Source: Citreicella sp. C3M06
GTDB taxonomy: Bacteria > Pseudomonadota > Alphaproteobacteria > Rhodobacterales > Rhodobacteraceae
Length of the DNA: 64,000 bases
Assembly: GCF_018860705.1 (NCBI RefSeq)
Contig: NZ_JAHKQA010000048.1
Span: 1-64,000 of the forward strand
Direction: 5' to 3'
The position numbers and the translations under genes are program-made. Below, one piece after another: positions 25,560 to 35,249 of the stretch (within the stretch, counting starts at the first letter, position 1; every line of letters starts with the position of its first letter). The notes under the pieces were generated by a model. It did not search any database. It saw only the letters and a list, made by a program, of their open reading frames with translations, and was not told where the DNA came from.

Positions 25560-26798
25560 ATGAACACATCGATCACCCGTGGCGCAGGGACCGACGCCGC
25601 CTTCACCCTTGTCATGAACCCCCTCGCCGAACGCGGCGCGGCCTGGAGCGATGCGCAGAACGCGATCCTGTCCGAAGACGGGCTGGCCTTGGCGCGCGAA
25701 ACCATCTCGGGCTGGCCGGGCTATGCGCCGACGCCGCTGGTGGCGCTGCCGGGGCTTGCGGCGCAGACCGGCGTGGCGCAGCTTCATTACAAGGACGAGG
25801 GCGGGCGCTTTGGCCTTGGCTCGTTCAAGGCGCTTGGCGGGGCCTATGCGGTGGCGCGGCTGCTGGCGAAACAGCTCTCGGGCGCGCTCGGGCGTGAGGT
25901 GACGCTGGACGAGGTGACGAACAAGGCCTTCCCCGAAGAGGCGGCAAAGATCACCGTATGCTGCGCCACTGATGGCAACCACGGGCGCTCTGTCGCATGG
26001 GGCGCGCAGAATTTTGGCTGCAACTGCGTGATCTTCATCCATGCCACCGTCTCCGAGGCCCGCAAAACCGCGATCGAGGCCTATGGGGCGCAGGTCCGCC
26101 GCTGCGAGGGCAACTATGACGACAGCGTGCGCGAGGCGCAGCGCATGGCGACCGAGAACGGCTGGTTCGTGGTCTCGGACACCTCATACGAGGGCTACAT
26201 GGAGATCCCGCGCGACGTGATGCAGGGCTACGAGGTGATGGCCGCCGAGGCGTTCGATGCCCTGAACGCGGCCCCGACCCATATCTTTTTGCAGACCGGG
26301 GTGGGTGGCATGGCGGCAGCGGTGGCGGGGCTTGCGGTGCGGCGCTGGGGCGCGGCGCGCCCGGTGATCGTGCTGTGCGATCCCGACCAGTCGGCCTGCT
26401 GGCTGGAAAGCTACCGCGCCGGCGCGCCGACCGCCGTGACCGGCGATCTCGACACGCTTATGGCGGGACTGGCCTGCGGCGAGGTCTCGGCTTTGGCGTG
26501 GGAGGTGTTGCGAGTGCACGGTGATGCGGTGATCGCGCTGACCGACGCGGCTGCCATCAGCGCCATGCGCCTGCTGGCGCGCCCCGAAACCGATACGCCG
26601 ATCGCCGCGGGCGAAAGCGCCGTCGCCGGTCTCGCCGGGCTGATCGCGGTGTCGGGCGACGAAGACGCGCGGGCCGCGCTTGGGCTTGACGGCACCTCGC
26701 GCGTGGTGGTGTTCGGCACCGAGGGCGACACCGACGCGGCGCTTTACGAAGAGCTGGTCGGGGCCACGGCAGAGGCAGTGCGCAGCGGCTCTGCCTGA
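25560..26798 (+). CDS. dpaL: Diaminopropionate ammonia-lyase (PLP enzyme)
   Basis: The 412-residue product is a fold-type II PLP enzyme. Its Schiff-base lysine is K90 in GRFGLGSFKALGG, with the substrate-side CCATDGNHGRSVAWGA motif and a glycine-rich phosphate loop (LQTGVGGMAAAVAGLA). This pattern fits YgeX/diaminopropionate ammonia-lyase, which converts 2,3-diaminopropionate to pyruvate and two ammonia. The gene stands alone on the plus strand, divergent from the ABC importer and convergent with the small membrane protein downstream. The ribosome binding site is weak. Confidence 0.9.
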   Translation: MNTSITRGAGTDAAFTLVMNPLAERGAAWSDAQNAILSEDGLALARETISGWPGYAPTPLVALPGLAAQTGVAQLHYKDEGGRFGLGSFKALGGAYAVARLLAKQLSGALGREVTLDEVTNKAFPEEAAKITVCCATDGNHGRSVAWGAQNFGCNCVIFIHATVSEARKTAIEAYGAQVRRCEGNYDDSVREAQRMATENGWFVVSDTSYEGYMEIPRDVMQGYEVMAAEAFDALNAAPTHIFLQTGVGGMAAAVAGLAVRRWGAARPVIVLCDPDQSACWLESYRAGAPTAVTGDLDTLMAGLACGEVSALAWEVLRVHGDAVIALTDAAAISAMRLLARPETDTPIAAGESAVAGLAGLIAVSGDEDARAALGLDGTSRVVVFGTEGDTDAALYEELVGATAEAVRSGSA

Positions 26799-26803
26799 AC
26801 AAG

Positions 26804-27319
26804 TCAGTCGCGGGCGGGGCAATCCTCGCCCAGCGGCGTGCCGTCATAGGCCTTGTCGCCGCAATCGTTGATCTCTTCCCAGATCCAGCCGCGCCCGTCG
26901 CTGGCTACGGCGATCACCCGGTCGATGCCGTATTCGACGTTGCGCTGCGCCGCATAGACATGCGCCTCGCCGGTTTCGATCAACAGGCCAATGGCCTCGG
27001 CGTCAAAGCAGCCGAACCAGAACGGCGCATTGCGCGGTTGCGCGGCGGTGTAGCGTTCGAACCGCGCATCGAGCGATTGCAGCGTTTCGGGGGTGCGGAA
27101 ACAGCCGCGAAAGCGGATCGGCGAGGAGCTTGCGTCGATGCCTTCGAAGTCATTGTAGACGATGTGCTGCGGCGCGCCGCCATCGCGCGGCGTCAGGAAC
27201 ACCTCGCCCGCGTCGTCACTGACCGTTTCGTAATAGTAGAACACCTGAAAGTAATACACCGCCGCGCCAAAGATCAGCGCGGTGGCGACAATGGCAATGG
27301 CAAGGATCTTGCCGCTCAT
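26804..27319 (-). CDS. Small membrane-anchored protein following glyQ (DUF6446-like)
   Basis: The 171-residue product has one N-terminal membrane helix (about 4-24, [19 protein letters not shown]) and a soluble C-terminal domain containing four cysteines (GCFRT, FGCFDA, NDCGD and EDCP), which suggests a periplasmic, perhaps disulfide-bonded, domain. It resembles small proteins that in my memory lie next to glyQ and glyS in Rhodobacterales (DUF6446). The start overlaps the glyQ stop by 4 bases, so it is coupled to glyQ. Function unknown. The usual glyS neighbour is not downstream here. Confidence 0.72.
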   Translation of the reverse strand: MSGKILAIAIVATALIFGAAVYYFQVFYYYETVSDDAGEVFLTPRDGGAPQHIVYNDFEGIDASSSPIRFRGCFRTPETLQSLDARFERYTAAQPRNAPFWFGCFDAEAIGLLIETGEAHVYAAQRNVEYGIDRVIAVASDGRGWIWEEINDCGDKAYDGTPLGEDCPARD

Positions 27320-28260
27320 GCCTCGGTCAGCTCGGGGGTGTATCCCCCGGCCTCGGTCAGCACGAAGGCATCGGCGCATTTCTTCGCCAGCGCCCGCACG
27401 CGGCCGATATAGGCCTGCCGCTCGGTGACAGAGATCACCCCGCGCGCGTCGAGCAGGTTGAACAGATGGCTGGCCTTGATGCACTGGTCATAGGCTGGGT
27501 GGGCCATGACGATGCGCTTGCCGGTCTTGGGATCTTCGGCGGGCCGATCGAGGATGCGCTGGCATTCGGCTTCGGCGTCCTCGAAATGCTGAAGCAGCGT
27601 CGCGGTGTCGGCCACGTCGAAGTTCCAGCGCGAGTATTCCTCTTCGGTCTGGCGGAAGACATCGCCGTATTTCAGCGGGATCGGCGAGGCCGGATCGTTG
27701 AAGGGCATGTCCATCACGTGATCAATGCCCAGAACATACATCGCCAGCCGTTCGAGGCCATAGGTCAGCTCGCCCGAAACCGGGGTGCAGTCATGCCCGC
27801 CGACCTGTTGGAAATAGGTGAACTGCGACACTTCCATGCCGTCGCACCAGACCTCCCAGCCAAGCCCCCAAGCGCCCAGCGTCGGGCTTTCCCAGTCGTC
27901 TTCGACAAAGCGCACATCGTGCAGCGCCATGTCGATGCCGATGGCCTGAAGCGAGCCAAGGTAGAGATCCTGAAGATCGGGCGGCGACGGTTTGATCAGC
28001 ACCTGAAACTGGTAATAATGCTGCAACCGGTTGGGGTTTTCGCCATAGCGCCCGTCGGTCGGGCGGCGCGAGGGCTGCACATAGGCGGCTGCCCATGGCT
28101 TTGATCCCAGCGCGCGCAGGGTGGTGGCGGGGTGAAAGGTGCCCGCGCCGACCTCTAGGTCATAGGGTTGCAACACGGCGCAGCCCTTGGTGGCCCAATA
28201 GGTCTGAAGCCGCAGGATGATCTCCTGGAAACTGCGCGGTTTGTCCTGGATGCCGGTCAT
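27316..28260 (-). CDS. glyQ: Glycyl-tRNA synthetase alpha subunit
   Basis: The 314-residue product has all the family motifs: [60 protein letters not shown] and [19 protein letters not shown]. The alpha subunit holds the class II aminoacylation site of the bacterial alpha2beta2 enzyme, which charges tRNA-Gly. It is followed by the small membrane protein with a 4-base overlap. The beta subunit gene (glyS) is not in this window downstream, so it must be encoded elsewhere. Confidence 0.97.
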   Translation of the reverse strand: MTGIQDKPRSFQEIILRLQTYWATKGCAVLQPYDLEVGAGTFHPATTLRALGSKPWAAAYVQPSRRPTDGRYGENPNRLQHYYQFQVLIKPSPPDLQDLYLGSLQAIGIDMALHDVRFVEDDWESPTLGAWGLGWEVWCDGMEVSQFTYFQQVGGHDCTPVSGELTYGLERLAMYVLGIDHVMDMPFNDPASPIPLKYGDVFRQTEEEYSRWNFDVADTATLLQHFEDAEAECQRILDRPAEDPKTGKRIVMAHPAYDQCIKASHLFNLLDARGVISVTERQAYIGRVRALAKKCADAFVLTEAGGYTPELTEA

Positions 28261-28444
28261 GCTGTGCCCCTGCTGTCTGTCGCATCCTGCATTATGCGCA
28301 GCGGCGCGGAGGGTCAATGCACGAGGGGCTGGCGCTGCGGCCACAGCTTGCCACTCTCGCGCAGAATTGCAGGTGACGGTGCGCCGGGGTCTGTTACAAC
28401 GCCCTGAAACGCAACACGACATGACGACTTGGGGCTATACGGGT

Positions 28445-30157
28445 ATGTTTCGGACCTTTCTTATGGCAAGCGCGGCGGCCCTGCTGATCGCGAACAGGGC
28501 AGATGCGCAGGAGACGGTCTATATCCAGATCGAGGCCCAGCCGAGCCTGCGCGAGGCCGAGGATGCGGTGCGCGGCTATGCCGCCGCGCTTAACGATGTG
28601 AACGGATTTACGCTCGGCGGTGGCTGGTATGGCATCGCGCTCGGGCCCTATGCGCCCGACGCGGCCAATGCGATGCTGCGCCAGCTGCGCGGCAGCGGGC
28701 GGATCCCGAGCGATGCCTATCTTGCCGCCAGCAGCGAATACCGCGACCGGTTCTTCCCGGTGGGTGGGGTGCTGAACGTGCCGGATCCGGCCCCCGCGCC
28801 GCAGGTGGTGCCTGTCCCGCAGTCCCAGCCGCAAATCGACGAATCCCCGCGCGAGGCCCGCGCCAGCGAGGCCCGGCTGACGCATGGCCAGCGCGAGATG
28901 CTTCAGGTCGCGTTGAAATGGGCGGGCGTCTATACTGCGGGCATCGACGGCGCGTTTGGTGCCGGTACCCGCCGCGCCATGGCCGACTGGCAGGCGCGTC
29001 AGGGCTATGACGTCACCGGCGTGCTGACCACGCTGCAGCGCGCCGATCTGCTGGGCCAGTACAACGCCGTGCTCGACGGGCTGGACATGGCGCTGGTCAA
29101 CGACAGCCGCGCCGGCATTTCCATCGAGATGCCGACCGGCGCGGTTGCCTTTGATCGCTACGAGGCGCCCTTTGCCATTTACGAGCCCAGCGGCGATCTC
29201 GCCGCCCGCGTGCTGTTGATCAGCCAGCCCGGTGATCGCCAGACCCTCAATGGCCTGTACGAGATCATGCAGACGCTGGAAATCGTGCCGCCCGAGGGCG
29301 CACGGACGCGCAACCGCGACGGATTTGTGCTGACCGGGGCCAATGAGCGTCTCACCAGCCACACCGAGGTGACGCTGCAAGGGGGGCAGATCAAGGGCTG
29401 GACGCTGATCTGGCCCGCCGGTGACGCAGAACGGCAAAGCCGGGTCATGGCGTTGATGAAGGCGTCTTTCGCCACCTCGGACGGGGTGCTCGACCCGGCG
29501 GCGGTGAGCGTGGATGGTCAGGCGGTTGATCTTGTGTCCGGGCTTCAGGTTCGCCAGCCGCGCCAAAGCGTGTCGGGCTTTTTCGTCAGCCCCGGCGGGG
29601 CTGTTGTGACCGCCGCTGACGCGGTGGCAAGCTGCGGGCGGGTGACGCTGGACGGCGCATATGAGGCCACTGTTGCGGCAAGCGACGCGGCGCTTGGCGT
29701 GGCGCTGCTGCAACCGGCGGTGGCGCTGGCGCCGCGCGGCGTGGCCGCATTTGGCGGCGAGGTGCCGCGGCTGAAATCGGAAATCGCCGTGGCGGGGTAT
29801 TCCTTTGGCGGCGTGCTGAGCGCGCCGACCCTGACATGGGGCACCATCGAGGACATGCGCGGCCTCAATGGCGAAGAGAATGTCGAACGCCTTGCCGTTG
29901 CCACGCGGGACGGCGACAGCGGCGGGCCGGTGCTGGACATGAGCGGGGCGGTGCTGGGCATGTTGCTGCCCAAGGCGACGGGCGCTGCGCAGCTGCCTGC
30001 CGATGTCGGCTTTGCCGCCGATGCCGAAGCTTTGCGGGCGTTCCTGTCAAGCTCCGGGGTGCAGGGCCTTGCCGCGCGGGGCGGCGGCGCACTGGCCCCC
30101 GAAGACCTGACAACGACCGCCACCGCGATGACGGTCAAGGTCAGCTGCTGGGAGTGA
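28445..30157 (+). CDS. Exported trypsin-fold protein with peptidoglycan-binding domain, probable pseudoprotease
   Basis: The 570-residue product has a signal peptide (about 1-22), a SPOR-like first domain (about 25-105), a peptidoglycan_binding_1 domain (about 145-205; GIDGAFGAGTRRAMADWQ) and a C-terminal trypsin-like domain (about 375-535). The serine motif GDSGGPVLD is intact (S492). The position of the catalytic histidine in FVSPGGAVVTAADAV reads Asp (D392), and the usual D-L-A-L-L aspartate position reads GVALL (G418). The triad therefore looks broken. The ATG chosen gives the best signal peptide; one 24 bases upstream is also possible. It probably binds peptidoglycan in the periplasm. 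Confidence 0.75.
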   Translation: MFRTFLMASAAALLIANRADAQETVYIQIEAQPSLREAEDAVRGYAAALNDVNGFTLGGGWYGIALGPYAPDAANAMLRQLRGSGRIPSDAYLAASSEYRDRFFPVGGVLNVPDPAPAPQVVPVPQSQPQIDESPREARASEARLTHGQREMLQVALKWAGVYTAGIDGAFGAGTRRAMADWQARQGYDVTGVLTTLQRADLLGQYNAVLDGLDMALVNDSRAGISIEMPTGAVAFDRYEAPFAIYEPSGDLAARVLLISQPGDRQTLNGLYEIMQTLEIVPPEGARTRNRDGFVLTGANERLTSHTEVTLQGGQIKGWTLIWPAGDAERQSRVMALMKASFATSDGVLDPAAVSVDGQAVDLVSGLQVRQPRQSVSGFFVSPGGAVVTAADAVASCGRVTLDGAYEATVAASDAALGVALLQPAVALAPRGVAAFGGEVPRLKSEIAVAGYSFGGVLSAPTLTWGTIEDMRGLNGEENVERLAVATRDGDSGGPVLDMSGAVLGMLLPKATGAAQLPADVGFAADAEALRAFLSSSGVQGLAARGGGALAPEDLTTTATAMTVKVSCWE

Positions 30158-30403
30158 TCCCGACGCCCCGGCCCGTGCTTTGCGGCGCGCTCCGGGGGCT
30201 GAGACGAAGTGCGATGCTGCGCGCGGCGCGGATCAACGGCCCGACTGCTCGAGGCCATATCTGTGCCAGCCCCGGATAAGGGCGCGCATGACGCCTGAGC
30301 GGGCATTCACGCGGCACATGTCGCCTTTGCGCTGCCATCCTCTTGCGCTGTGCGCTGGCGCCAGTCTTAATTCCACCATGCCTCCTTGCGACGGAGCCTG
30401 CCC

Positions 30404-30751
30404 TTGCTGACCTACCTTACCCTGATCTTTGCCTGCCAGCTTCTCGGAGAGCTGCTGGTCGGTGCCTTGGCGCTGCCGATCCCCGGACCGGTGGTCGGCA
30501 TGGTGCTGATGTTCGTCTTCCTGTTGATCCGGGGCCATGTGCCCGAAGACCTGGGGCGCGTCACGGCCGGGCTGCTGGGCACGATGTCGCTGCTGTTCGT
30601 ACCGGCGGGCACCGGGGTGATGCTGCATTTCCACCTGCTTGGAGAGGCGGCCTTGCCCTTGGGCGCGGGGCTGCTGGTCAGCACGCTGGCGACCATCGCG
30701 GTGACCGGGGTGCTGATGGCATGGCTTGGCGCGGAGCGCTCGGATGGGTAG
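30404..30751 (+). CDS. lrgA: LrgA/CidA family holin-like membrane protein
   Basis: The 115-residue protein has four predicted membrane helices and the CidA/LrgA core (CQLLGELLVGALALPIPGPV, then GLLGTMSLLFVPAGTGVM). The start is taken as TTG because GGAG lies 7 bases before it; an in-frame TTG six codons upstream lacks such spacing. It overlaps lrgB by 8 bases. LrgAB-type pairs affect murein hydrolase activity in Gram-positive bacteria and act as metabolite transporters in others. The role here is not evident. Confidence 0.85.
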   Translation: MLTYLTLIFACQLLGELLVGALALPIPGPVVGMVLMFVFLLIRGHVPEDLGRVTAGLLGTMSLLFVPAGTGVMLHFHLLGEAALPLGAGLLVSTLATIAVTGVLMAWLGAERSDG

Positions 30752-31472
30752 CTTGCAGAACCTGTCGGAGACGTGGATCTATCTCAGCGCGTCGCCACTG
30801 TTCCACCTGACGCTGACCCTTGTGGCGTTTCAGGCCGCTGCGTGGCTGTTCGAAAAGGGCGGGCGCAACCCGTTGCTGAACCCGGTGATGGTGGCGGTGG
30901 TGATCATCGTCATCGTGCTGTCCGCCACCGGCACCAGCTATGCCAGCTATTTCGAAGGCGCGCAGTTTGTGCATTTCCTGCTTGGCCCCGCCACGGTGGC
31001 GCTGGCGGTCCCGCTGTACCGGCAATGGCATGTGGTGAAACGCTCGGGCGTGGCCATCGCCATCAGCCTGCTTTGCGGCTCGCTGACCGCCATCGCCACC
31101 TCGGTCGCCATGGCGTGGCTGCTGGGCGCCACGCCCGAGATCATGGCGACCATCGCGCCCAAATCGGTGACGGCGCCGGTGGCCATGGCCATCGCCGAGG
31201 AGATCGGCGGGCTGCCATCGGTGACGGCGGTTCTGGTGATCCTGACCGGCATCATCGGGGCGATGTTCGGCACCATGGTGCTCAACGCCTGCCGGGTGCG
31301 GCCATGGACGGCGCGCGGCCTTGCCATGGGCACTGCCAGCCACGGCATCGGCACCGCCCGCGCCTTGCAGGTCAACGAGACGGCGGGGGCGTTTTCCGGC
31401 CTTGCCATGGGGCTGAACGCGCTGGCGACGGCGATCCTACTGCCGATCCTGTGGGGGCTGGTGTTCCGCTGA
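30744..31472 (+). CDS. lrgB: LrgB family membrane protein
   Basis: The 242-residue protein is strongly hydrophobic and has LrgB blocks: NPLLNPVMVAVV, FLLGPATVALAVPLYRQW, IAPKSVTAPVAMAIAEEIGG and GTASHGIGTARALQVNETAG. It is the usual partner of LrgA and is encoded in an 8-base overlap with it, with GGAG 8 bases before its start inside lrgA. It may form a transporter or holin-like complex with LrgA. No LytS/LytR-type regulator is adjacent. Confidence 0.92.
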   Translation: MGSLQNLSETWIYLSASPLFHLTLTLVAFQAAAWLFEKGGRNPLLNPVMVAVVIIVIVLSATGTSYASYFEGAQFVHFLLGPATVALAVPLYRQWHVVKRSGVAIAISLLCGSLTAIATSVAMAWLLGATPEIMATIAPKSVTAPVAMAIAEEIGGLPSVTAVLVILTGIIGAMFGTMVLNACRVRPWTARGLAMGTASHGIGTARALQVNETAGAFSGLAMGLNALATAILLPILWGLVFR

Positions 31473-31594
31473 CCCGATGACAGATCCGTGAACGCCCTGT
31501 GCACTGCGCCGGGCTGGTCTAGCCTTGCCTGTGAACCACAACCCTGAGGAGACTTACCCTTGTCGTTAAACCATGATCATGAGGAGCACTGTCC

Positions 31595-32980
31595 ATGGGA
31601 CTGATCGGGATCATCCTGTCACTGGGATTGTTGATGTATCTTGCATACAGGGGGATCAACGTGCTGATCCTAGCGCCCTTGCTGGCCTGTCTTGCGGTGC
31701 TGATGTCGGGCGGTTTGCCGGTGCTGGCGACCTATACGCAGGTGTTCATGCAAAGCCTTGGCGGCTACGTGATCACCTATTTCCCACTGTTCCTGCTTGG
31801 CGCGATCTTTGGCAAGGTCATGGCCGATGGCGGCGCGGCGCGCACCATCGCCGAGCGCATCGTGGAATGGGTCGGCCCCGGACAGGCGGTGCTGGCCGTG
31901 GTGCTGGCTTGCGGCGTGCTGACCTTTGGCGGGGTATCGCTGTTCGTGGTGGCCTTTGCGATCTATCCGATCGCCAATGCGCTGTTCCGCCGGGCCGATG
32001 TGCCCAAGCGGTTGCTGCCTGCGGCTATCGCGCTGGGATCGTTTACCTTTACCATGACGGCCTTCCCCGGCACCCCGGCGATTCAGAACGCCATTCCGAT
32101 CCCGTTCTTCGGCACCAACGTCTTTGCCGCGCCGCTGCTGGGTACGCTGGCGGGGGTGATCATGCTGGGCGGCGGGACGTTTTGGCTGAACCGGCGCCGC
32201 TCTGCCGCGCAGGGCCGGGGCGAGGGCTATGGCGAGCACGAGGAAACCGGCGCCGACAGCACGCTGCCAAGCGATGTGGTGCTGCCGAATTTCGCCGTCG
32301 CGATTGCGCCGGTGATCGCGGTGATCACTCTGAACGCGCTGTTCACCTATGTGGTGATCCCGATGATGAGCGCCGACTACCTTGCCGAGCCGAAATACGG
32401 CGCGACCTCGCTGTCTTCGGTCGCAGGGATCTGGGCCATCATCGTGTCGCTGACCCTGTCGATCCTGCTGGCCATCGCGCTGAACTGGGCGCGGTTCAAG
32501 GATCTGCTCGATACCGTGAACACTGGCACCATGGGCTCGCTTCTGCCGGTGTTCAACACCGCTTCCGAGGTCGGCTACGGCGCGGTGATCGCGTCGCTGC
32601 CCGCCTTCGGCCTGATCCGTGATGCGGTGCTGGGACTGTTTCCCGACAACCCGGTCGCCTCGCTGGCGGTGGCGGTCAACGTGCTGGCGGGGATCACCGG
32701 ATCGGCCTCGGGCGGCATGTCGATCGCGCTGAACGCGCTTGGCGAGCGCTTTGCCGAGATGGGGCAGGCGCAGGGTGTCAGCATGGGGCTGATGCACCGG
32801 GTGACGGCGCTGTCCTCCGGGGGCTTTGATGCGCTGCCGCACAATGGCGCGGTGATCACCCTGCTGGCGATCACCGGCATGACCCACAAGAAAAGCTATG
32901 CTGATATCTTTGTGGTTGCCGTCTGCATCCCGGTGCTGGCGACGATCCTTGTGATCGTGCTGGGCTCTCTGGGGCTGTAA
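31595..32980 (+). CDS. GntP-family permease
   Basis: The 461-residue product has about 12-14 hydrophobic helices and fits the GntP/CitMHS-like group (LSLGLLMYLAYRGINVLILA at the start; FPLFLLGAIFGKVMADGGAA; GSFTFTMTAFPGTPAIQN; GITGSASGGMSIALNALG). Such permeases import gluconate or other organic acids with protons. The start has a GAGGAG site about 9 bases upstream. The gene stands alone between lrgAB and the convergent ilvC terminator, so its substrate cannot be inferred. Confidence 0.85.
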   Translation: MGLIGIILSLGLLMYLAYRGINVLILAPLLACLAVLMSGGLPVLATYTQVFMQSLGGYVITYFPLFLLGAIFGKVMADGGAARTIAERIVEWVGPGQAVLAVVLACGVLTFGGVSLFVVAFAIYPIANALFRRADVPKRLLPAAIALGSFTFTMTAFPGTPAIQNAIPIPFFGTNVFAAPLLGTLAGVIMLGGGTFWLNRRRSAAQGRGEGYGEHEETGADSTLPSDVVLPNFAVAIAPVIAVITLNALFTYVVIPMMSADYLAEPKYGATSLSSVAGIWAIIVSLTLSILLAIALNWARFKDLLDTVNTGTMGSLLPVFNTASEVGYGAVIASLPAFGLIRDAVLGLFPDNPVASLAVAVNVLAGITGSASGGMSIALNALGERFAEMGQAQGVSMGLMHRVTALSSGGFDALPHNGAVITLLAITGMTHKKSYADIFVVAVCIPVLATILVIVLGSLGL

Positions 32981-32989
32981 GCGCGCATG

Positions 32990-33019
32990 AAAAAGGCCCG
33001 CGCCGGGATGGCGCGGGCC
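32990..33019 (-). terminator. Rho-independent terminator of ilvC
   Basis: A perfect 10-bp stem (GGCCCGCGCC at 32995-33004 and GGCGCGGGCC at 33010-33019) with a 5-base loop is followed, read on the minus strand, by five T residues. It lies 23 bases after the ilvC stop, so it should end ilvC transcription. In the plus direction it lacks a T tract. Confidence 0.88.
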
Positions 33020-33041
33020 GGATGATGCGGCGTGGGCCGGA

Positions 33042-34106
<1,065 letters not shown>

Positions 34107-34171
34107 TTAGGCGGGGTTGCGGCTATTTTGCTTTCGTTTTTCTTGCTGTTTTCGCCGAAAGGTGAAAGATC

Positions 34172-34189
34172 ATTCGTCTAATGGCGAAT
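34172..34189. promoter_or_regulatory. Possible Lrp-type operator between ilvC and lrp genes
   Basis: The dyad ATTCG-N8-CGAAT lies 14 bases before the first Lrp gene and about 108 bases before ilvC, in a T-rich intergenic stretch. Lrp/AsnC proteins usually bind such imperfect palindromes near their own gene. The arms are only 5 bp, so chance is possible. Confidence 0.3.
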
Positions 34190-34202
34190 ATGCGGAAAAT
34201 AC

Positions 34203-34658
34203 ATGCTTGACGATACGGACAGGCGCATCCTGCGCCAGTATCAGGCCGACCCAGAGGCCCCGATGGCCGAACTGGCCGAGCGCGCCGGGGTGACACCCTC
34301 GACGCTGGCACGGCGGCTGGCGGGCCTGCGCGACAGCGGGGTGCTGCGCGGAGTACGCGGGGTGATCGACTGGGGCGTGCTGGGATACAGCATCGAGGTC
34401 ATGCTGCGGGTGACGCTGGACAAGACCGAGCCGCGCGCCTTTGACGAATTCCTTGCCGAGGCGCGCTGTGTGCCGGAAGTGATCGAGATACAGACCTTTT
34501 TGGGGACGGTCGATCTGCGGCTGGCGGTGATCGCGCGCGATCTGGCGCATTACCAGCGCCTGTATCGTGAACGGCTGCTGGTGCTGCCGCATCTCTCGGA
34601 TGTGGAGGCGCTGATGCATGTGAGCTTGGTGAAATCAGACGAAACGGTGCCGCTGTGA
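34203..34658 (+). CDS. Lrp/AsnC family transcriptional regulator (first of pair)
   Basis: The 151-residue product has an N-terminal winged helix (LDDTDRRILRQYQADPEAPM, AELAERAGVTPSTLARRLAGL) and a C-terminal RAM ligand-binding domain (VPEVIEIQTFLGTVDLRLAV). This is the common Lrp/AsnC layout, in which amino acids modulate DNA binding. It is divergent from ilvC, so control of branched-chain amino acid synthesis is a reasonable guess. Its stop overlaps the second Lrp gene by 4 bases (GTGA). Confidence 0.88.
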   Translation: MLDDTDRRILRQYQADPEAPMAELAERAGVTPSTLARRLAGLRDSGVLRGVRGVIDWGVLGYSIEVMLRVTLDKTEPRAFDEFLAEARCVPEVIEIQTFLGTVDLRLAVIARDLAHYQRLYRERLLVLPHLSDVEALMHVSLVKSDETVPL

Positions 34659-35113
34659 GCCTTGAGCTGGATGAGATCGACCGGGCGCTGGTGCGGGCCT
34701 TGGCGGCGGATGCCACCGCCAGCGCTGGCGCGTTGGGGCGGGCGCTGGGGCTGTCGCAACCGGCGTGCTGGCGGCGAATCCAGCGGCTGCGCAGCGCGGG
34801 GGTGTTTCGCGGGGCGCGGCTGGATCTGGATCTTGAGAAGCTGGGCTTTGGCGTGACGGTGTTTCTGGGCATCAAGCTGGCGACCAAGGGGCGGGTGAGC
34901 CTTGAAGATTTCGAGCGCGCGGTGCGGGCGATCCCCGAGGTACAGGTGGTCGACCATGTGCTGGGGGCGTTCGATTATCGCCTGCGGGTGGTGGCGCGCG
35001 ATTTGCCGGATTTTGAGCGGGTGCTGCGGCGGCGGATCATGACACTGCCGGGGGTGGGCAATGTCGAGGCCAACGTGATGCTGAGCGAGGAGCGCCGTCC
35101 GGGGCCGTTGTGA
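34655..35113 (+). CDS. Lrp/AsnC family transcriptional regulator (second of pair)
   Basis: The 152-residue product is a second Lrp-like protein: LELDEIDRALVRALAADATA, LGRALGLSQPACWRRIQRL as the recognition region, and a RAM domain (IPEVQVVDHVLGAFDYRLRV). It begins with GTG overlapping the first regulator's stop, so the two are made together. They are only moderately alike, which suggests a heteromeric pair or different ligands rather than a recent duplication. The DNA target may include the ilvC promoter. Confidence 0.88.
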   Translation: MSLELDEIDRALVRALAADATASAGALGRALGLSQPACWRRIQRLRSAGVFRGARLDLDLEKLGFGVTVFLGIKLATKGRVSLEDFERAVRAIPEVQVVDHVLGAFDYRLRVVARDLPDFERVLRRRIMTLPGVGNVEANVMLSEERRPGPL

Positions 35114-35249
35114 GCGTGCCGTTGTTGTGACGGGACCGGCGCTCGCGCTGCGCGCATCGCCCCGCCCTCCGTCCCACAAAGCCTTACGGAGGCGTTGGCC
35201 TTTCGCCCGCGATGGTCTAGCCATGGCGCGAATATGCAAGGAGCTTACC

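Noticed and set aside
30158-30403. Gap between the trypsin-fold gene and lrgA, scanned for an RNA gene or small protein
   Set aside because: No frame with a good start signal, no tRNA-like cloverleaf and no clear terminator was seen.
34203-35113. The two small Lrp-like proteins as siroheme decarboxylase subunits (AhbA/AhbB type)
   Set aside because: Both keep ordinary Lrp helix-turn-helix and RAM features, and no heme d1 or alternative heme genes are nearby; divergence from ilvC fits regulators.
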